DNA from: Rhynchospora pubera
Lineage: Eukaryota > Streptophyta > Magnoliopsida > Poales > Cyperaceae
Assembly (NCBI GenBank): GCA_028095005.1
Contig: CM051461.1
Coordinates: 47,108,812 to 47,172,811, forward strand
Direction: 5' to 3'
Length of the DNA: 64,000 bases
Shown here: positions 51,591 to 64,000 of the stretch, in pieces
Position numbering within the stretch: position 1 is the stretch's first letter
How the letters are laid out: each line of letters opens with the position of its first letter
Translations under genes and position numbers: made by a program
Notes under the pieces: generated by a model
Database searches by the model: none
Told to the model about the DNA's origin: nothing
The model's input: the letters and a program-made list of their open reading frames with translations, nothing else

Positions 51591-54500
51591 TTATGGATTT
51601 ATTCTGAGTCATTTCATCATAATAATCTACATTTAAACTTTTTATACTGTCTAGAATAATATCCATATGTTATTTATTCAAAAAGATTTGATTATACAAG
51701 GTAATTACGCATAAAAATAGCAAATAATGCCCAGAAATTGCAAATCATAAAATTCTAAGCATCATTTGAGCATTTCATTCGTTTCTGGATTCATTCTATG
51801 TCATTTCAACACAATAATCTACAATTTAACTTTTTATACTTTCAAGAATACGATTCATGTGTAATTTATTCAATAAAATTAGATTATAAATGTTAATTAC
51901 TCATATGAAAAGCCAATAATGCACAGAAAGTTCGAAGAATGCTATTCTAAGCATCATTTGAGCATTTCATTCGTTTCTGGTTTCATTTTAAGTCATTTCA
52001 TCATAATAATAAACATTTAAACACTTTATACTGTTTAGAATATGATTCATATGTTATTTATTCCAAATATTTGTATTATACATGTTAATTACGAATATAA
52101 AGTGCAAACAATGCATTTACAGCATCATTTGAGCATTTCATTCGTTTCTGGATTCATTCTAAGTCATTTTGTCACAATAATTTACATTTAAAGTCCTTAA
52201 ACTGTCCAGAATACGATTCATATGTTATTTATTAAAAAAGAGTAGCATATACAACTTAATTACGTATTAAAATAGCCAATAATGCACTGAAAGTGCAAAT
52301 AATGCAATTCTAAGCATTATTTGAACATTTCATTTGTTTCTAGATTCATTCTAAGTCAGTTCATCATAATAATCTACATTTAAACTTTTATACTGTCTAG
52401 AATACGATTCTTATCATTTTAATACCAAATGTTTGGATTATACATGTTATTTACGCATATAAAGTGCAAATAATACAATTCTGAGCATCATTTGAGTATT
52501 TCATTCGTTTCTGGATTCATTCTAAGTCATTTCATCACAATAATCTACATTTAAACTCTTTATACTGTCTAGAATATATTAATATATTATTTATTCAGAA
52601 ATATTGGATTATACAAGTAAATTACGCATATAAAGTGCAAAAAATGCAATTCTGAGCATCATTTGAGCATTTCAATCATTTCTGATTTCATTCTAAGTCA
52701 TTTCATCACAATAATATACATTTAAACTCTTTATACTGTCTAGAATATGATTAATATGTTATTTAATAAAAAAATATTAGATATACAAGTTAATTACGCA
52801 TATAATGTGCAAATAATGCAATTGTGAGCATCATTAGAATATTTCATTCGTTTCTGAATTCATTCTAAGTCATTTCATCACAATAATCTGCATTTAAACT
52901 CCTTAAACTGGCTACAATATGATTCATATGTTATTTTTTCAAAAAGATTAGATTATATAAGTTAAATTACCCAAAAAAAGAGCGAATAATGCATATAAAG
53001 TGCAAATAATGCAATTCTGAGCATCATTTGAGCATTTCAATCGTTTCTGGATTCATTCTAAGTCATTTCATCACAATAATCTACATTTAAACTCTTTATA
53101 CTGTCCTGAATATGATTCATATATTATTTATTCAAAAAGATTTGATTATACATGTTAATTACGCATAAAAAGAGCCAATAATGCACAGAAAGTGCAAATA
53201 ATACAATTCGGAGCATCATTTGAGCATTTTATTCATTTCTTGATTCATTGTAAGTCATTTCATCACAATAATCTACATTTAAACTCTTTATACTATCCAG
53301 AATACGATTCATATATTATTTATTCAGAAAGATTGGATTATAAATGTTAATTATGCATATAAATTGCAAATAAAACAACTCTGAGCATCGTTTGAGCATT
53401 TCAATTGTTTATGGATTAATTCTAAGTCATTTTATCACTATAATCTACATTTAAAATCTTTATACTGTCAAGAATATGATTCATATGTTTTTATTCAAAA
53501 AAATTAGATTATAAATATTAATTACGCATATAAAGTGAAAATAATGCAATTCAGAGCATCATTTTAGCATTTCATTCGTTTCTGGATTTATTAAAATCAT
53601 TTCATAACAATAATCTAAATTTGAACTCTCTATACTGTCAAGAATACGATTCATATGTTATTTATTCATAAATATTAGATTATAAATGTTAATTACGAAT
53701 ATAAATTGCAAATAAAGCACAGAAAGTGCAAATAATGCAATTCAGAGCATCATTTGAGCATTTCATTCGTTTTTGGATTCATTCTAAGCCATTCCATCAC
53801 AATAATCTATATTTAAACTATTTATACTGTCTATAATACGAATCATATGTTATTTATTCAAAAATATTAGATTATAAATGTTAATTACGCATATAAAAAG
53901 CAAATAATGCACAGAAAGTGCAAATAATGCAATTGTAAGCATCATTTGAGCAATTTATTCATTTCTGGATTCATTCTAAGTCATTTCATCATAATAATCT
54001 GCATTTAAACTTATTATATTGTCTGGAATACGATTCATATAAAATTTATTCCAAAAGTTTGGATTATACATGTTAATTACGCATATAAAATGCAAATGAT
54101 GTAATTCTGAGCATTTTTTGAGCATTTCAATCATTTCTGGATTCTTTCTAAGTCATTTCATCACAATAATTTTCACTTAAACTCTTTATACTGCCTTGAA
54201 TACGATTCATATGTTATTTTTTGAAAAATATTAGATTATACATGTTAATTAAGCATAAAAATAGCAAATAATGCACAGAAAAAGAATCATTTGAGCTTTT
54301 CATTCTTTTCTGGATTCATTCTAAGTCATTTCATAACAATAATATACATTTAAAGTCCTTAAACTGTCCAGAATACGATTAATATGTTATTTATTCAAAA
54401 AGATTAGCATATACAAGTTAATTACGTATTAAAATAGCCAATAATGCACAGAAAGTGCAAATAATGCAATTCTATGCATCATTTGAGCATTTCATTTGTT

Positions 54501-54862
54501 TCTAGATTCATTCTAAGTCAGTTCATCATAATAATCTACATTTAAACTTTTATACTGTCTCGAATACGATTCTTTTCATTTTTATACCAAATGTTTGGAT
54601 TATACATGTTATTTACGCATATAAAGTGCAAATAATGCAATTCTGAGCATCATTTGAGCATTTCAATCGTTTCTGGATTCATTCTAAGTCATTTCATCAC
54701 AATAATCTACATTTAAACTCTTTATACTGTCCTGAATATGATTCATATATTATTTATTCAAAAAGATTTGATTATACATGTTAATTACGCATAAAAACAG
54801 CCAATAATGCACAGAAAGTGCAAATAATACAATTCGGAGCATCATTTGAGCATTTTATTCAT
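51591..54862 (+). repeat. Satellite higher-order repeat class II, copy 1
   Basis: 3272 bp from TTATGGATTTATTCTGAG to its next occurrence. It contains diagnostic monomers with GCCCAGAAATTGCAAATCAT and AGTTCGAAGAATGC that are absent from class I. Confidence 0.85.
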
Positions 54863-57800
54863 TTATGGATTTATTCTGAGTTATTTCATCATAATAATCT
54901 ACATTTAAACTTTTTATACTGTCTAGAATAATATCCATATGTTATTTATTCAAAAAAATTTGATTATACAAGGTAATTACGCATAAAAATAGCAAATAAT
55001 GCCCAGAAATTGCAAATCATAAAATTCTAAGCATCATTTGAGCATTTCATTCGTTTCTGGATTCATTCTATGTCATTTCAACACAATAATCTACAATTTA
55101 ACTTTTTATACTTTCAAGAATACGATTCATGTGTAATTTATTCAATAAAATTAGATTATAAATGTTAATTACTCATATGAAAAGCCAATAATGCACAGAA
55201 AGTTCGAAGAATGCTATTCTAAGCATCATTTGAGCATTTCATTCGTTTCTGGTTTCATTTTAAGTCATTTCATCATAATAATAAACATTTAAACACTTTA
55301 TACTGTTTAGAATATGATTCATATGTTATTTATTCCAAATATTTGTATTATACATGTTAATTACGAATATAAAGTGCAAACAATGCATTTACAGCATCAT
55401 TTGAGCATTTCATTCGTTTCTGGATTCATTCTAAGTCATTTTGTCACAATAATTTACATTTAAAGTCCTTAAACTGTCCAGAATACGATTCATATGTTAT
55501 TTATTAAAAAAGAGTAGCATATACAACTTAATTACGTATTAAAATAGCCAATAATGCACTGAAAGTGCAAATAATGCAATTCTAAGCATTATTTGAACAT
55601 TTCATTTGTTTCTAGATTCATTCTAAGTCAGTTCATCATAATAATCTACATTTAAAATTTTATACTGTCTAGAATACGATTCTTATCATTTTAATACCAA
55701 ATGTTTGGATTATACATGTTATTTACGCATATAAAGTGCAAATAATACAATTCTGAGCATCATTTGAGTATTTCATTCGTTTCTGGATTCATTCTAAGTC
55801 ATTTCATCACAATAATCTACATTTAAACTCTTTATACTGTCTAGAATATATTAATATATTATTTATTCAGAAATATTGGATTATACAAGTAAATTACGCA
55901 TATAAAGTGCAAAAAATGCAATTCTGAGCATCATTTGAGCATTTCAATCATTTCTGATTTCATTCTAAGTCATTTCATCACAATAATATACATTTAAACT
56001 CTTTATACTGTCTAGAATATGATTAATATGTTATTTAATAAAAAAATATTAGATATACAAGTTAATTACGCATATAATGTGCAAATAATGCAATTGTGAG
56101 CATCATTAGAATATTTCATTCGTTTCTGAATTCATTCTAAGTCATTTCATCACAATAATCTGCATTTAAACTCCTTAAACTGGCTACAATATGATTCATA
56201 TGTTATTTTTTCAAAAAGATTAGATTATATAAGTTAAATTACCCAAAAAAAGAGCGAATAATGCATATAAAGTGCAAATAATGCAATTCTGAGCATCATT
56301 TGAGCATTTCAATCGTTTCTGGATTCATTCTAAGTCATTTCATCACAATAATCTACATTTAAACTCTTTATACTGTCCTGAATATGATTCATATATTATT
56401 TATTCAAAAAGATTTGAATATACATGTTAATTACGCATAAAAAGAGCCAATAATGCACAGAAAGTGCAAATAATACAATTCGGAGCATCTTTTGAGCATT
56501 TTATTCATTTCTTGATTCATTGTAAGTCATTTCATCACAATAATCTACATTTAAACTCTTTATACTATCCAGAATACGATTCATATATTATTTATTCAGA
56601 AAGATTGGATTATAAATGTTAATTATGCATATAAATTGCAAATAAAACAACTCTGAGCATCGTTTGAGCATTTCAATTGTTTATGGATTAATTCTAAGTC
56701 ATTTTATCACTATAATCTACATTTAAAATCTTTATACTGTCAAGAATATGATTCATATGTTTTTATTCAAAAAAATTAGATTATAAATATTAATTACGCA
56801 TATAAAGTGAAAATAATGCAATTCAGAGCATCATTTTAGCATTTCATTCGTTTCTGGATTTATTAAAATCATTTCATAACAATAATCTAAATTTGAACTC
56901 TCTATACTGTCAAGAATACGATTCATATGTTATTTATTCATAAATATTAGATTATAAATGATAATTACGAATATAAATTGCAAATAAAGCACAGAAAGTG
57001 CAAATAATGCAATTCAGAGCATCATTTGAGCATTTCATTCGTTTTTGGATTCATTCTAAGCCATTCCATCACAATAATCTATATTTAAACTATTTATACT
57101 GTCTATAATACGAATCATATGTTATTTATTCAAAAATATTAGATTATAAATGTTAATTACGCATATAAAAAGCAAATAATGCACAGAAAGTGCAAATAAT
57201 GCAATTGTAAGCATCATTTGAGCAATTTATTCATTTCTGTATTCATTCTAAGTCATTTCATCATAATAATCTGCATTTAAACTTATTATATTGTCTGGAA
57301 TACGATTCATATAAAATTTATTCCAAAAGTTTGGATTATACATGTTAATTACGCATATAAAGTGCAAATGATGTAATTCTGAGCATGTTTTGAGCATTTC
57401 AATCATTTCTGGATTCTTTCTAAGTCATTTCATCACAATAATTTTCACTTAAACTCTTTATACTGCCTTGAATACGATTCATATGTTATTTTTTGAAAAA
57501 TATTAGATTATACATGTTAATTAAGCATAAAAATAGCAAATAATGCACAGAAAAAGAATCATTTGAGCTTTTCATTCTTTTCTGGATTCATTCTAAGTCA
57601 TTTCATCACAATAATATACATTTAAAGTCCTTAAACTGTCCAGAATACGATTAATATGTTATTTATTCAAAAAGATTAGCATATACAAGTTAATTACGTA
57701 TTAAAATAGCCAATAATGCACAGAAAGTGCAAATAATGCAATTCTATGCATCATTTGAGCATTTCATTTGTTTCTAGATTCATTCTAAGTCAGTTCATCA

Positions 57801-57900
57801 TAATAATCTACATTTAAACTTTTATACTGTCTAGAATACGATTCTTTTCATTTTTATACCAAATGTTTGGATTATACATGTTATTTACGCATATAAAGTG
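54863..57900 (+). repeat. Satellite higher-order repeat class II, copy 2
   Basis: Follows copy 1 closely until about 57900, where the order changes back to class I (a monomer with TACTATTAATATATTATTTATTCAG). Confidence 0.8.
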
Positions 57901-58965
57901 CAAATAATACAATTCTGAGCATCATTTGAGCATTTCATTCGTTTCTGGATTCATTCTAAGTCATTTCATCACAATAATCTACATTTAAACTCTTTATACT
58001 GTCTAGAATACTATTAATATATTATTTATTCAGAAATATTGGATTATACAAGTAAATTACGTATATAAAGTGCAAAAAATGCAATTCTGAGCATCGTTTG
58101 AGCATTTCAACCATTTCTGATTTTATTCTAAGTCATTTCATCACAATAATATACATTTAAACTCTTTATACTGTCTAGAATATGATTAATATGTTATTTA
58201 ATAAAAAATATTAGATATTCAAGTTAATTACGCATATAATGTGCAAATAATGCAATTCTGAGCATCATTTGAGCATTTCAATTGTTTCTAGATTTATTCT
58301 AAGTTATTTCATTCCAATAATCTATATTTAAGTTCTTTATACTGTCTATAATACGATTCATATGTTATTTATTCAGAAAGATTAGATTATACATGTTAAT
58401 TACGCAACTAAAGTGCAAATAATGCACAGAAAGTGCAAATAATGCAAATCTGAGCATCATTTGAGCATTTCATTCGTTTCTGGATTCATTCAATGTCATT
58501 TCATCACAATAATATATATTTAAACTCATTTTACTGTCGAGAATACGATTCATATATTATTTATTCAAAAAGATTAGATTATACATGTTAATTATGCATA
58601 TAAAGTGCAAATAATGCAATTTTGAGCATCATTTGATCGTTTCATTCGTTTCTGGATTCATTCTAATTTATTTCATCACAATAATCTTTATTTAAACGCT
58701 TTATACAGTCCAGAATATGATTCTTATATTATTTATTCCAAAAGATTGGATTATACATGTTAATTACGCATAAGAAGAGCCAATAATGCACAGAAAGTGC
58801 TAATTTTGCAATTGTGAGCATCATTCAAAATTTCATTCGTTTCTGGATTTATTCTAAGTCATTTCATCACAATTATCTACATTTAAACTCATTATACTGT
58901 CTATAATGGCGATTCATATATTATTTAGTCAAAAAGAATAGATTATACATGTTAATTACGCATAT
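57901..58965 (+). repeat. Satellite class I segment after the class II block
   Basis: About 1.06 kb follows the monomer order of class I (compare 46440-47505) and ends abruptly within a monomer. Confidence 0.7.
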
Positions 58966-59055
58966 AAAGTGCAAATTTGAGCATCATTCGTTTCTGGTTT
59001 ACGCACAGAAAGTGCAAATTTGAGCATCATTCGTTTACGCATAGATTATACAGTT
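58966..59055. repeat. Scrambled satellite junction
   Basis: A run of short out-of-register monomer pieces: GCAAATTTGAGCATCATTCG occurs twice, with stray TTTACGCA and GATTATACAGTTCG joints. It links a class I segment to a class II segment and looks like a repaired break. Confidence 0.7.
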
Positions 59056-61845
59056 CGAAGAATGCTATTCTAAGCATCATTTGAGCATTTCATTCGTTTC
59101 TGGTTACATTTTAAGTCATTTCGTCATAATAATCAACATTTAAACACTTTATACTGTTTAGAATATGATTCATATGTTATTTATTCCAAATATTTGTATT
59201 ATACATGTTAATTACGAATATAAAGTGCAAACAATGCATTTACAGCATTATTTGAGCATTTCATTCGTTTCTGGATTCATTCTAAGTCATTTTGTCACAA
59301 TAATCTACATTTAAAGTCCTTAATCTGTCCAGAATACGATTCATATGTTATTTATTCAAAAAGATTAGCATATACAAGTTAATTACGTATTAAAATAGCC
59401 AATAATGCACAGAAAGTGCAAATAATGCAATTCTAAGCATCATTTCAGCATTTCATTTGTTTCTAGATTCATTCTAAGTCAGTTCATCATAATAATCTAC
59501 ATTTAAACTTTTATACTGTCTAGAATACGATTCTTATCATTTTAATACCAAATGTTTGGATTATATATGTTATTTACACATATAAAGTGCAAATAATACA
59601 ATTCTGAGCATCATTTGAGCATTTCATTCGTTTCTGGATTCATTCTAGTCATTTCATCACAATAATCTACATTTAAACTCTTTATACTGTCTAGAATTAG
59701 ATTCATATATTATTTATTCAAAAAGATTAGATTATATATGTTAATTACGCATATAAAGTGCAAATAATGCAATTCTGAGCATCATTTGAGCGTTTCATTC
59801 GTTTCTGGATTCATTCTAAGCAAATCATCATAATAATCTACATTTAAACTTTTTGTACTGTCTAGAATACTATCCATATGTTATTTATTCAAAAAGATTT
59901 GATTATACAAGATAATTACGTATAAAAAGAGCCAATAATGCCCAGAAATTGCAAATCATAAAATTCTAAGCAACATTTGAGCATTTCATTCGTTTCTGGA
60001 TTCATTCTATGTCATTTCATCACAATATTCTACATTTCAACTCTTTATACTGTCAAGAATATGATTCATATGTTATTTATTCAAAAAAATTATATTTTAA
60101 ATGTTAATTACGCATATAAAAAGCAAATAATGCACAGATGGTGCAAATAATGCAATTCTAAGCATCATTTGAGCATTTCATTCGTTTATGGATTCATTCT
60201 AAGTCATTTCTTCATAATAATTTACATTCAAACTCTTTATACTCTCTAGAATATGATTCATATGTTATTTATTCTAAAAGTTTGTATTATACATGTTTAT
60301 TACGAATATAAAGTGCAAACAATGCAATTCTGAGCATCATTTGAGCATTTCAATTGTTTCTGGATTTATTCTAAGTCATTTTATCACAATAATCAACATT
60401 TAAACTCTTTACACTGTCTAGAATACGATTTGACGCCGTTCAGATCGGGAGACATAGAGAAACCAGGAAGCGTAACGATACATCACTTGTAGAGGAGTAA
60501 GAACTCGACCCAACAGTGGATAAAAGAGGAGATAAACTCAACTCACAAGCAAAATTCGTAATAATTCAATAATCTCCTTATTACATTCTGATTTTCAGCT
60601 TAAATAGAAATTTAACACAATTAAGAGCTACTATCCATTAATATATCATCTCAACCACCTTTTCTAATCCCAAAACACACTTAATTACCTCCTAGAAGAC
60701 CACAAAAGATAACACAAAATACAACAACAGATTATTAACTCATTTTGACTCATTAAGACTAAAGATAACTCTCAACTAACTAATTAATTATTGTTGACAG
60801 TTCTTGAATTGATGACACAGTTGTTTTGCTGATTTTGCATCTGACTTGGCATCTTGATCGGTGTCACGATTCATATTTTATTTATTAAATAAGATTAGAT
60901 TATACATGTTAATTACACAACTAAAGTGCAAATAATGCACAGAAAGTGCAAATAATGCAATTTTGAGAATCATTTGAGCATTTCATTCGTTTCTGGATTC
61001 ATTCTATGTCATTTCATCACAATAATCCACATTTAAACTCCTCATACTGTCGAGAATACGATCCATATGTTATTTATTCCAAAATATTGGCTTATACAAG
61101 TTAATTACACATATTAAGTGTAAATAATGCAATTTCTGAGTATCATTTGAGCATTTCATCATTTCTGGATTCATTCTATGTCATTTCGTCACAATAATCT
61201 AGATTTAAACTCCTTATACTGTCTAAAATATGATTCATATGTTATTTATTCCAAAAGATTGGATTATACATGTTAATTACACATATAAAGTGCAAATAAT
61301 TCATTTCTGAGTATCATTTGAGTATTTCAATCGTTTCTGGATTCATTCTAAGTCATTTCATCACAATAATCTATATTTAAACTTTTTATACTGTTTAGAA
61401 TACGATTCATATGTTATTTATTTAAAAAGATAGGATTATACATGTTAATTACACATATAAAGTGCAAATAATGCAATTCTGAGAATCCTTTGAGAATTTC
61501 AATCGTTTCTGGATTCATTCTATGTCATTTCATCCTAGTAATCTACATTTATACTCTTTATACCGTCAAGAATACGATTCATATGTTATTTATTTAGAAA
61601 GATTAGATTATACTTGTTAATTATGCATACAAAGTGCATTATAATGCACAGAAAGTGCAAATAATGCAATTCTGAGCATCATTTGAGCATTTCATTTGTT
61701 TCTGGATTCATTTTAAGTCATTTCATCACAATAATTTACATTTAAACTCTTTATACTGTCTAGAATTTGATTCATATGTTATTTATTCAAAAAGATTTTG
61801 TTATTCATATTAATTACGCATATTTATTCAAGAAGATTAGATTAA
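59056..61845 (+). repeat. Diverged satellite monomers at the gene 3 side
   Basis: First about 0.9 kb of class II order, then monomers that differ more from each other and no longer follow the 18-unit order. Decay toward an array edge is common in satellites. Interrupted by the solo LTR at 60431-60866. Confidence 0.7.
60431..60866 (-). mobile_element. Solo LTR F (436 bp) inside the satellite
   Basis: Ends TGACGCCG and CGGTGTCA, flanked by CGATT (60426-60430 and 60867-60871). The minus strand reads more like an LTR, with TATTTAAGCTGAAAATC and a purine-rich GTAATAAGGAGATT stretch, so that orientation is preferred. No second LTR or internal domain. Confidence 0.75.
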
Positions 61846-61859
61846 ACTGGTATTTAACA

Positions 61860-62266
61860 CCTGTTTTTTTATATTTTTAACGCCTGCCCTCATTAGCACC
61901 GGTGCAAAACCAGTGCTAATAACTCATATTTAACCGCTGTTAAATGAATGAAATGGCGTTGTGGTTCTTTATTAGTTTGTAAATTTAGATATTGGATTTG
62001 ATTTTGTGGTATTATGTCTTCAAATTTAGTTATTGTGAATGTAAGATGACGGATTACTTAAAACAAAAGGACTGAGATTTGGATTCAATTCAACATTTAA
62101 CCAAAATATTCTTGGTGACTTGAACCTGTAGTAGTCTGGTGGTGTCAGATAGTTATTTTCTCAGATTAAAAGGAGTTCATAACAGCTGCTAAAAATTAGG
62201 ATATACCTGTGGAACAAGTTCTCTTAAAGAGAAAACAATCTCGGTTGCTCAAGTCCAGCTTTACAA
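61860..62266 (+). repeat. Copy of gene 1 intron 8 beside the satellite
   Basis: Matches 6598-7005 in order and orientation, including GGCGTTGTGGTTCTT, GGACTGAGATTTGGATTC, GTAGTCTGGTGGTGTCAG and CTGTGGAACAAGTTCTC. Similarity stops at about 62266, after which sequence resembles the gene 2 promoter. Confidence 0.78.
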
Positions 62267-63048
62267 TCTCTTATCGAACTGTACTGCAACAACATCTGGT
62301 CCATCTGCGTGTGCTGAATACACACATGGGATGCTTGCATAGAGACTCGAGCACAGTTACTATCATCACGGTGATAGTGTGAATTACAAGAGATAAAAGT
62401 AAGAGAAACAGAGAAGACAAGATTACCATCAAACCAATAGGCGCACTGATTATTAGGCTCAAGTTGAAATAGTCCAGAAAATATAAATTGAGAGAAAACG
62501 CAAAAGACAATAATTGTACCTCGTCCACAAACAAAATATGGATTTAATTTTGTTTCCATAATATCAATTTAGATTTTGGAGAACTCTTTTTTGTAATTTT
62601 CATGTATTTGGTCTGTATATTTCCTGTTACATAGTGCTCCGAAAGAACAATTTTGACCTGGATATTCTCAACTGTGCTAGACATATTCAAAGTTCTCAAG
62701 TTTGTACGAAATTTTTTCTCGGCACAAATTTTGATGAAACATCACTTTTTTAAGAACTCAACTCGTCATCACATGGAAAGCCCTAATTAATACCGACAAC
62801 TCAACAAGTGGTTTATTTAAGAGCATGCGTTTACTAGGTCTTAGTCAAATTATCTGACGTAAGAATGCTGTTTGACTAAACAAATGGGTAGAAGGAAAAG
62901 AAACAAAGGAGAAGGAAATGAAAATGTACAGAGCAAAGCAGAACAAAACAAAATTCTGGTTATGTCAAATTTGGGTTTGTAATTTGTAATCTGCAACGTT
63001 TGGTTTAATTAAATCATTGCTGGCCCTAAAAAAAAAAGGAAATGCTGG

Positions 63049-63054
63049 TTGACT
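63049..63054 (+). promoter_or_regulatory. W-box conserved in promoters of genes 2 and 3
   Basis: TTGACT within GGTTGACTTTTTTGTT, shared with 20197-20212. WRKY binding is an inference. Confidence 0.45.
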
Positions 63055-63193
63055 TTTTTGTTAATTATCTCGAGACACATGCAAGAACGTGATGTTCCTT
63101 CTGTCCTTGGAAGAAGACTAATACAAGTCAATCAACTGGACATTCTTTATTTCGAAATTTAAATAGAGATTCTTTACAATTATCGGTTGCACT

Positions 63194-63200
63194 TATAAGA
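63194..63200 (+). promoter_or_regulatory. Probable TATA box of gene 3
   Basis: TATAAGA, 44 bp before the start codon, at the same place as TATAAAA upstream of gene 2. Confidence 0.45.
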
Positions 63201-63243
63201 ACAGTTGTTATCAGTCAGGTTTTGAAGAAGACAGGGACAGGAA

Positions 63244-64000
63244 ATGTCCTTGAGAAAAATGGTTGGCGGCTGCCTTCTTCTTCTGGTACTGGGTATTGTT
63301 ATTGCTGGAGTCGATAGCCAGCTTGATTCTCTTGGTAAGACTACTACTTGTAGTGTAATACATTGCTTTTTTTTGTTCTCTCTCTTTTCTCTTCATTTAT
63401 TTTTTTATATTTATTTATTATTACTATTTTTTTTTTTTGATGAAGTGATGTTATTAGTGTAAAAGATTTCGGGAAGCACACAAAATAATGAACCTCGAAA
63501 ACCTTCGGATTTATTGAAATAGTTTATTTACCTTTTATTGGCTTAATTATGAAATCATGTCCGTAGCCCTTTCTTGACTTTGACAGGATGCTAACAAATA
63601 TTGTATAAATCTTTCTGGTTGATGTCAATTAAGTTTACAATTTTTCCATACACCCAAAGACTTTATTTTAGAGTTGTTAATTACCTGTTTTACTATCCGG
63701 GTTATGAACTATCATTAAAAAAAAAAAAAAAAGGCAACGGACATAGAGGAGGAAACTTTTAAGTTATTGGTCAAAGTTTCAATATAATGAAATAAATTGA
63801 CAAAGTCCAAAATTATTAACAGATGATAAGATCACAAATATTTTTGGGATCTGTTTGGCACAAGAAGCCTACAAATAATAGGATAAACCGTAGAGAAATG
63901 AGAAACTGTTAAGAGGGACTAAAAAAATTTTTGGGATTTGCTAGGCACAAGATGCCGAAGTAGCAACTATAAATCATGGACAATATAGACTCATCTTTTT
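63244..64000 (+). CDS. Malectin-like LRR receptor kinase, gene 3 (5' exon only)
   Basis: The only coding exon inside the window is 63244-63334: 30 codons plus one base, ending CTTG/GTAAGA, the same phase as exon 1 of genes 1 and 2. The peptide MSLRKMVGGCLLLLVLGI followed by VIAGVDSQLDSL is a signal peptide nearly matching that of gene 2 (both end QLDSL). The rest, from 63335, is first intron; parts of it (GCTAACAAATATTGTAT, GGCACAAGAAGCC) match intron 1 of gene 2. The remaining exons should lie beyond 64000. Whether the gene is complete cannot be told. Confidence 0.8.

Larger units (their letters stand above)
42831..61845. repeat. 19 kb satellite array of 172/190-bp monomers
   Basis: Roughly 100 head-to-tail monomers share words such as GAGCATCATTTGAGCATTTC, TTTCTGGATTCATTCTAAG, TCATTTCATCACAATAATC, CATTTAAACTC and TTATACTGTC. 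Two length classes alternate: about 172 bp, and about 190 bp with an extra 18-bp box (CCAATAATGCACAGAAAG). Strongly AT-rich with no coding potential. Array edges are sharp on both sides. It is interrupted by a solo LTR at 60431-60866. Monomer size resembles centromeric or pericentromeric satellites, but location on the chromosome cannot be told. Confidence 0.95.

Noticed and set aside
42831..61845. CRISPR-like array
   Set aside because: Repeats are long head-to-tail monomers without unique spacers in eukaryotic DNA; it is a satellite.
62224..62559. Overlapping minus-strand open frames upstream of gene 3
   Set aside because: They cover promoter DNA homologous to that of gene 2 and an intron 8 copy; no domain and no conservation of the frame.

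Overview
This window is AT-rich nuclear DNA from a flowering plant, most likely a eudicot. The evidence is multi-exon genes with GT-AG introns, plant LRR receptor kinases, and plant-type LTR retrotransposons, SINEs and MITEs. I cannot name the species. No prokaryotic, organellar or CRISPR features are visible. Two genes are complete and one is partial, all on the + strand. They are tandem paralogues of the malectin-like-domain LRR receptor kinase family (LRR-RLK subfamily I, the type containing Arabidopsis IOS1, FRK1 and SIF kinases). Gene 1 (2317-9456) has 13 exons and, as I splice it, an open 887-residue product. Gene 2 (20692-32257) has the same 13-exon plan and about 950 residues, but its intron 3 donor is mutated from GT to AT. 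Gene 3 starts at 63244 and only its signal-peptide exon lies in the window. These proteins would sit in the plasma membrane with a malectin-like/LRR ectodomain and a cytoplasmic RD Ser/Thr kinase. Relatives act in immune and stress signalling; that role is family knowledge, not read from this sequence.

Layout: 1-2316 is upstream DNA with a SINE. Gene 1 follows to 9456. At 10874-19269 there is an 8.4 kb Ty1/copia element with two LTRs, a PBS and a 5-bp target duplication, holding a decayed reverse transcriptase and a nested solo LTR. Gene 2 follows; its 4.9 kb first intron holds a Mutator-type MITE, a hAT-like element and a solo LTR, and its promoter holds a hAT MITE. At 33.2-40.6 kb lies a nest of LTR fragments and solo LTRs, a Tourist-like MITE split by a solo LTR, and a Helitron 3' end. 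From about 42831 to 61845 there is a 19 kb satellite array of 172/190-bp monomers with an 18-monomer, 3.27 kb higher-order repeat, interrupted by a 436-bp solo LTR. Next to the array is a 400-bp block matching intron 8 of gene 1, then the promoter and first exon of gene 3.

I did not find an obviously new biological system. The observations most worth a second look are: (1) a satellite with two interleaved higher-order repeat classes inside a receptor-kinase cluster; (2) the lost donor of gene 2 intron 3 with two in-frame cryptic donors; (3) a juxtamembrane exon of gene 1 that has decayed into intron, next to a 70-bp insertion that brought a new acceptor; (4) two unrelated LTR families that both carry doublets of a short GC-rich motif spaced about 20-21 bp; and (5) many solo LTRs, one apparently a mosaic with its host LTR. 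All coordinates and splice sites were read by eye and have not been tested by alignment or transcripts.
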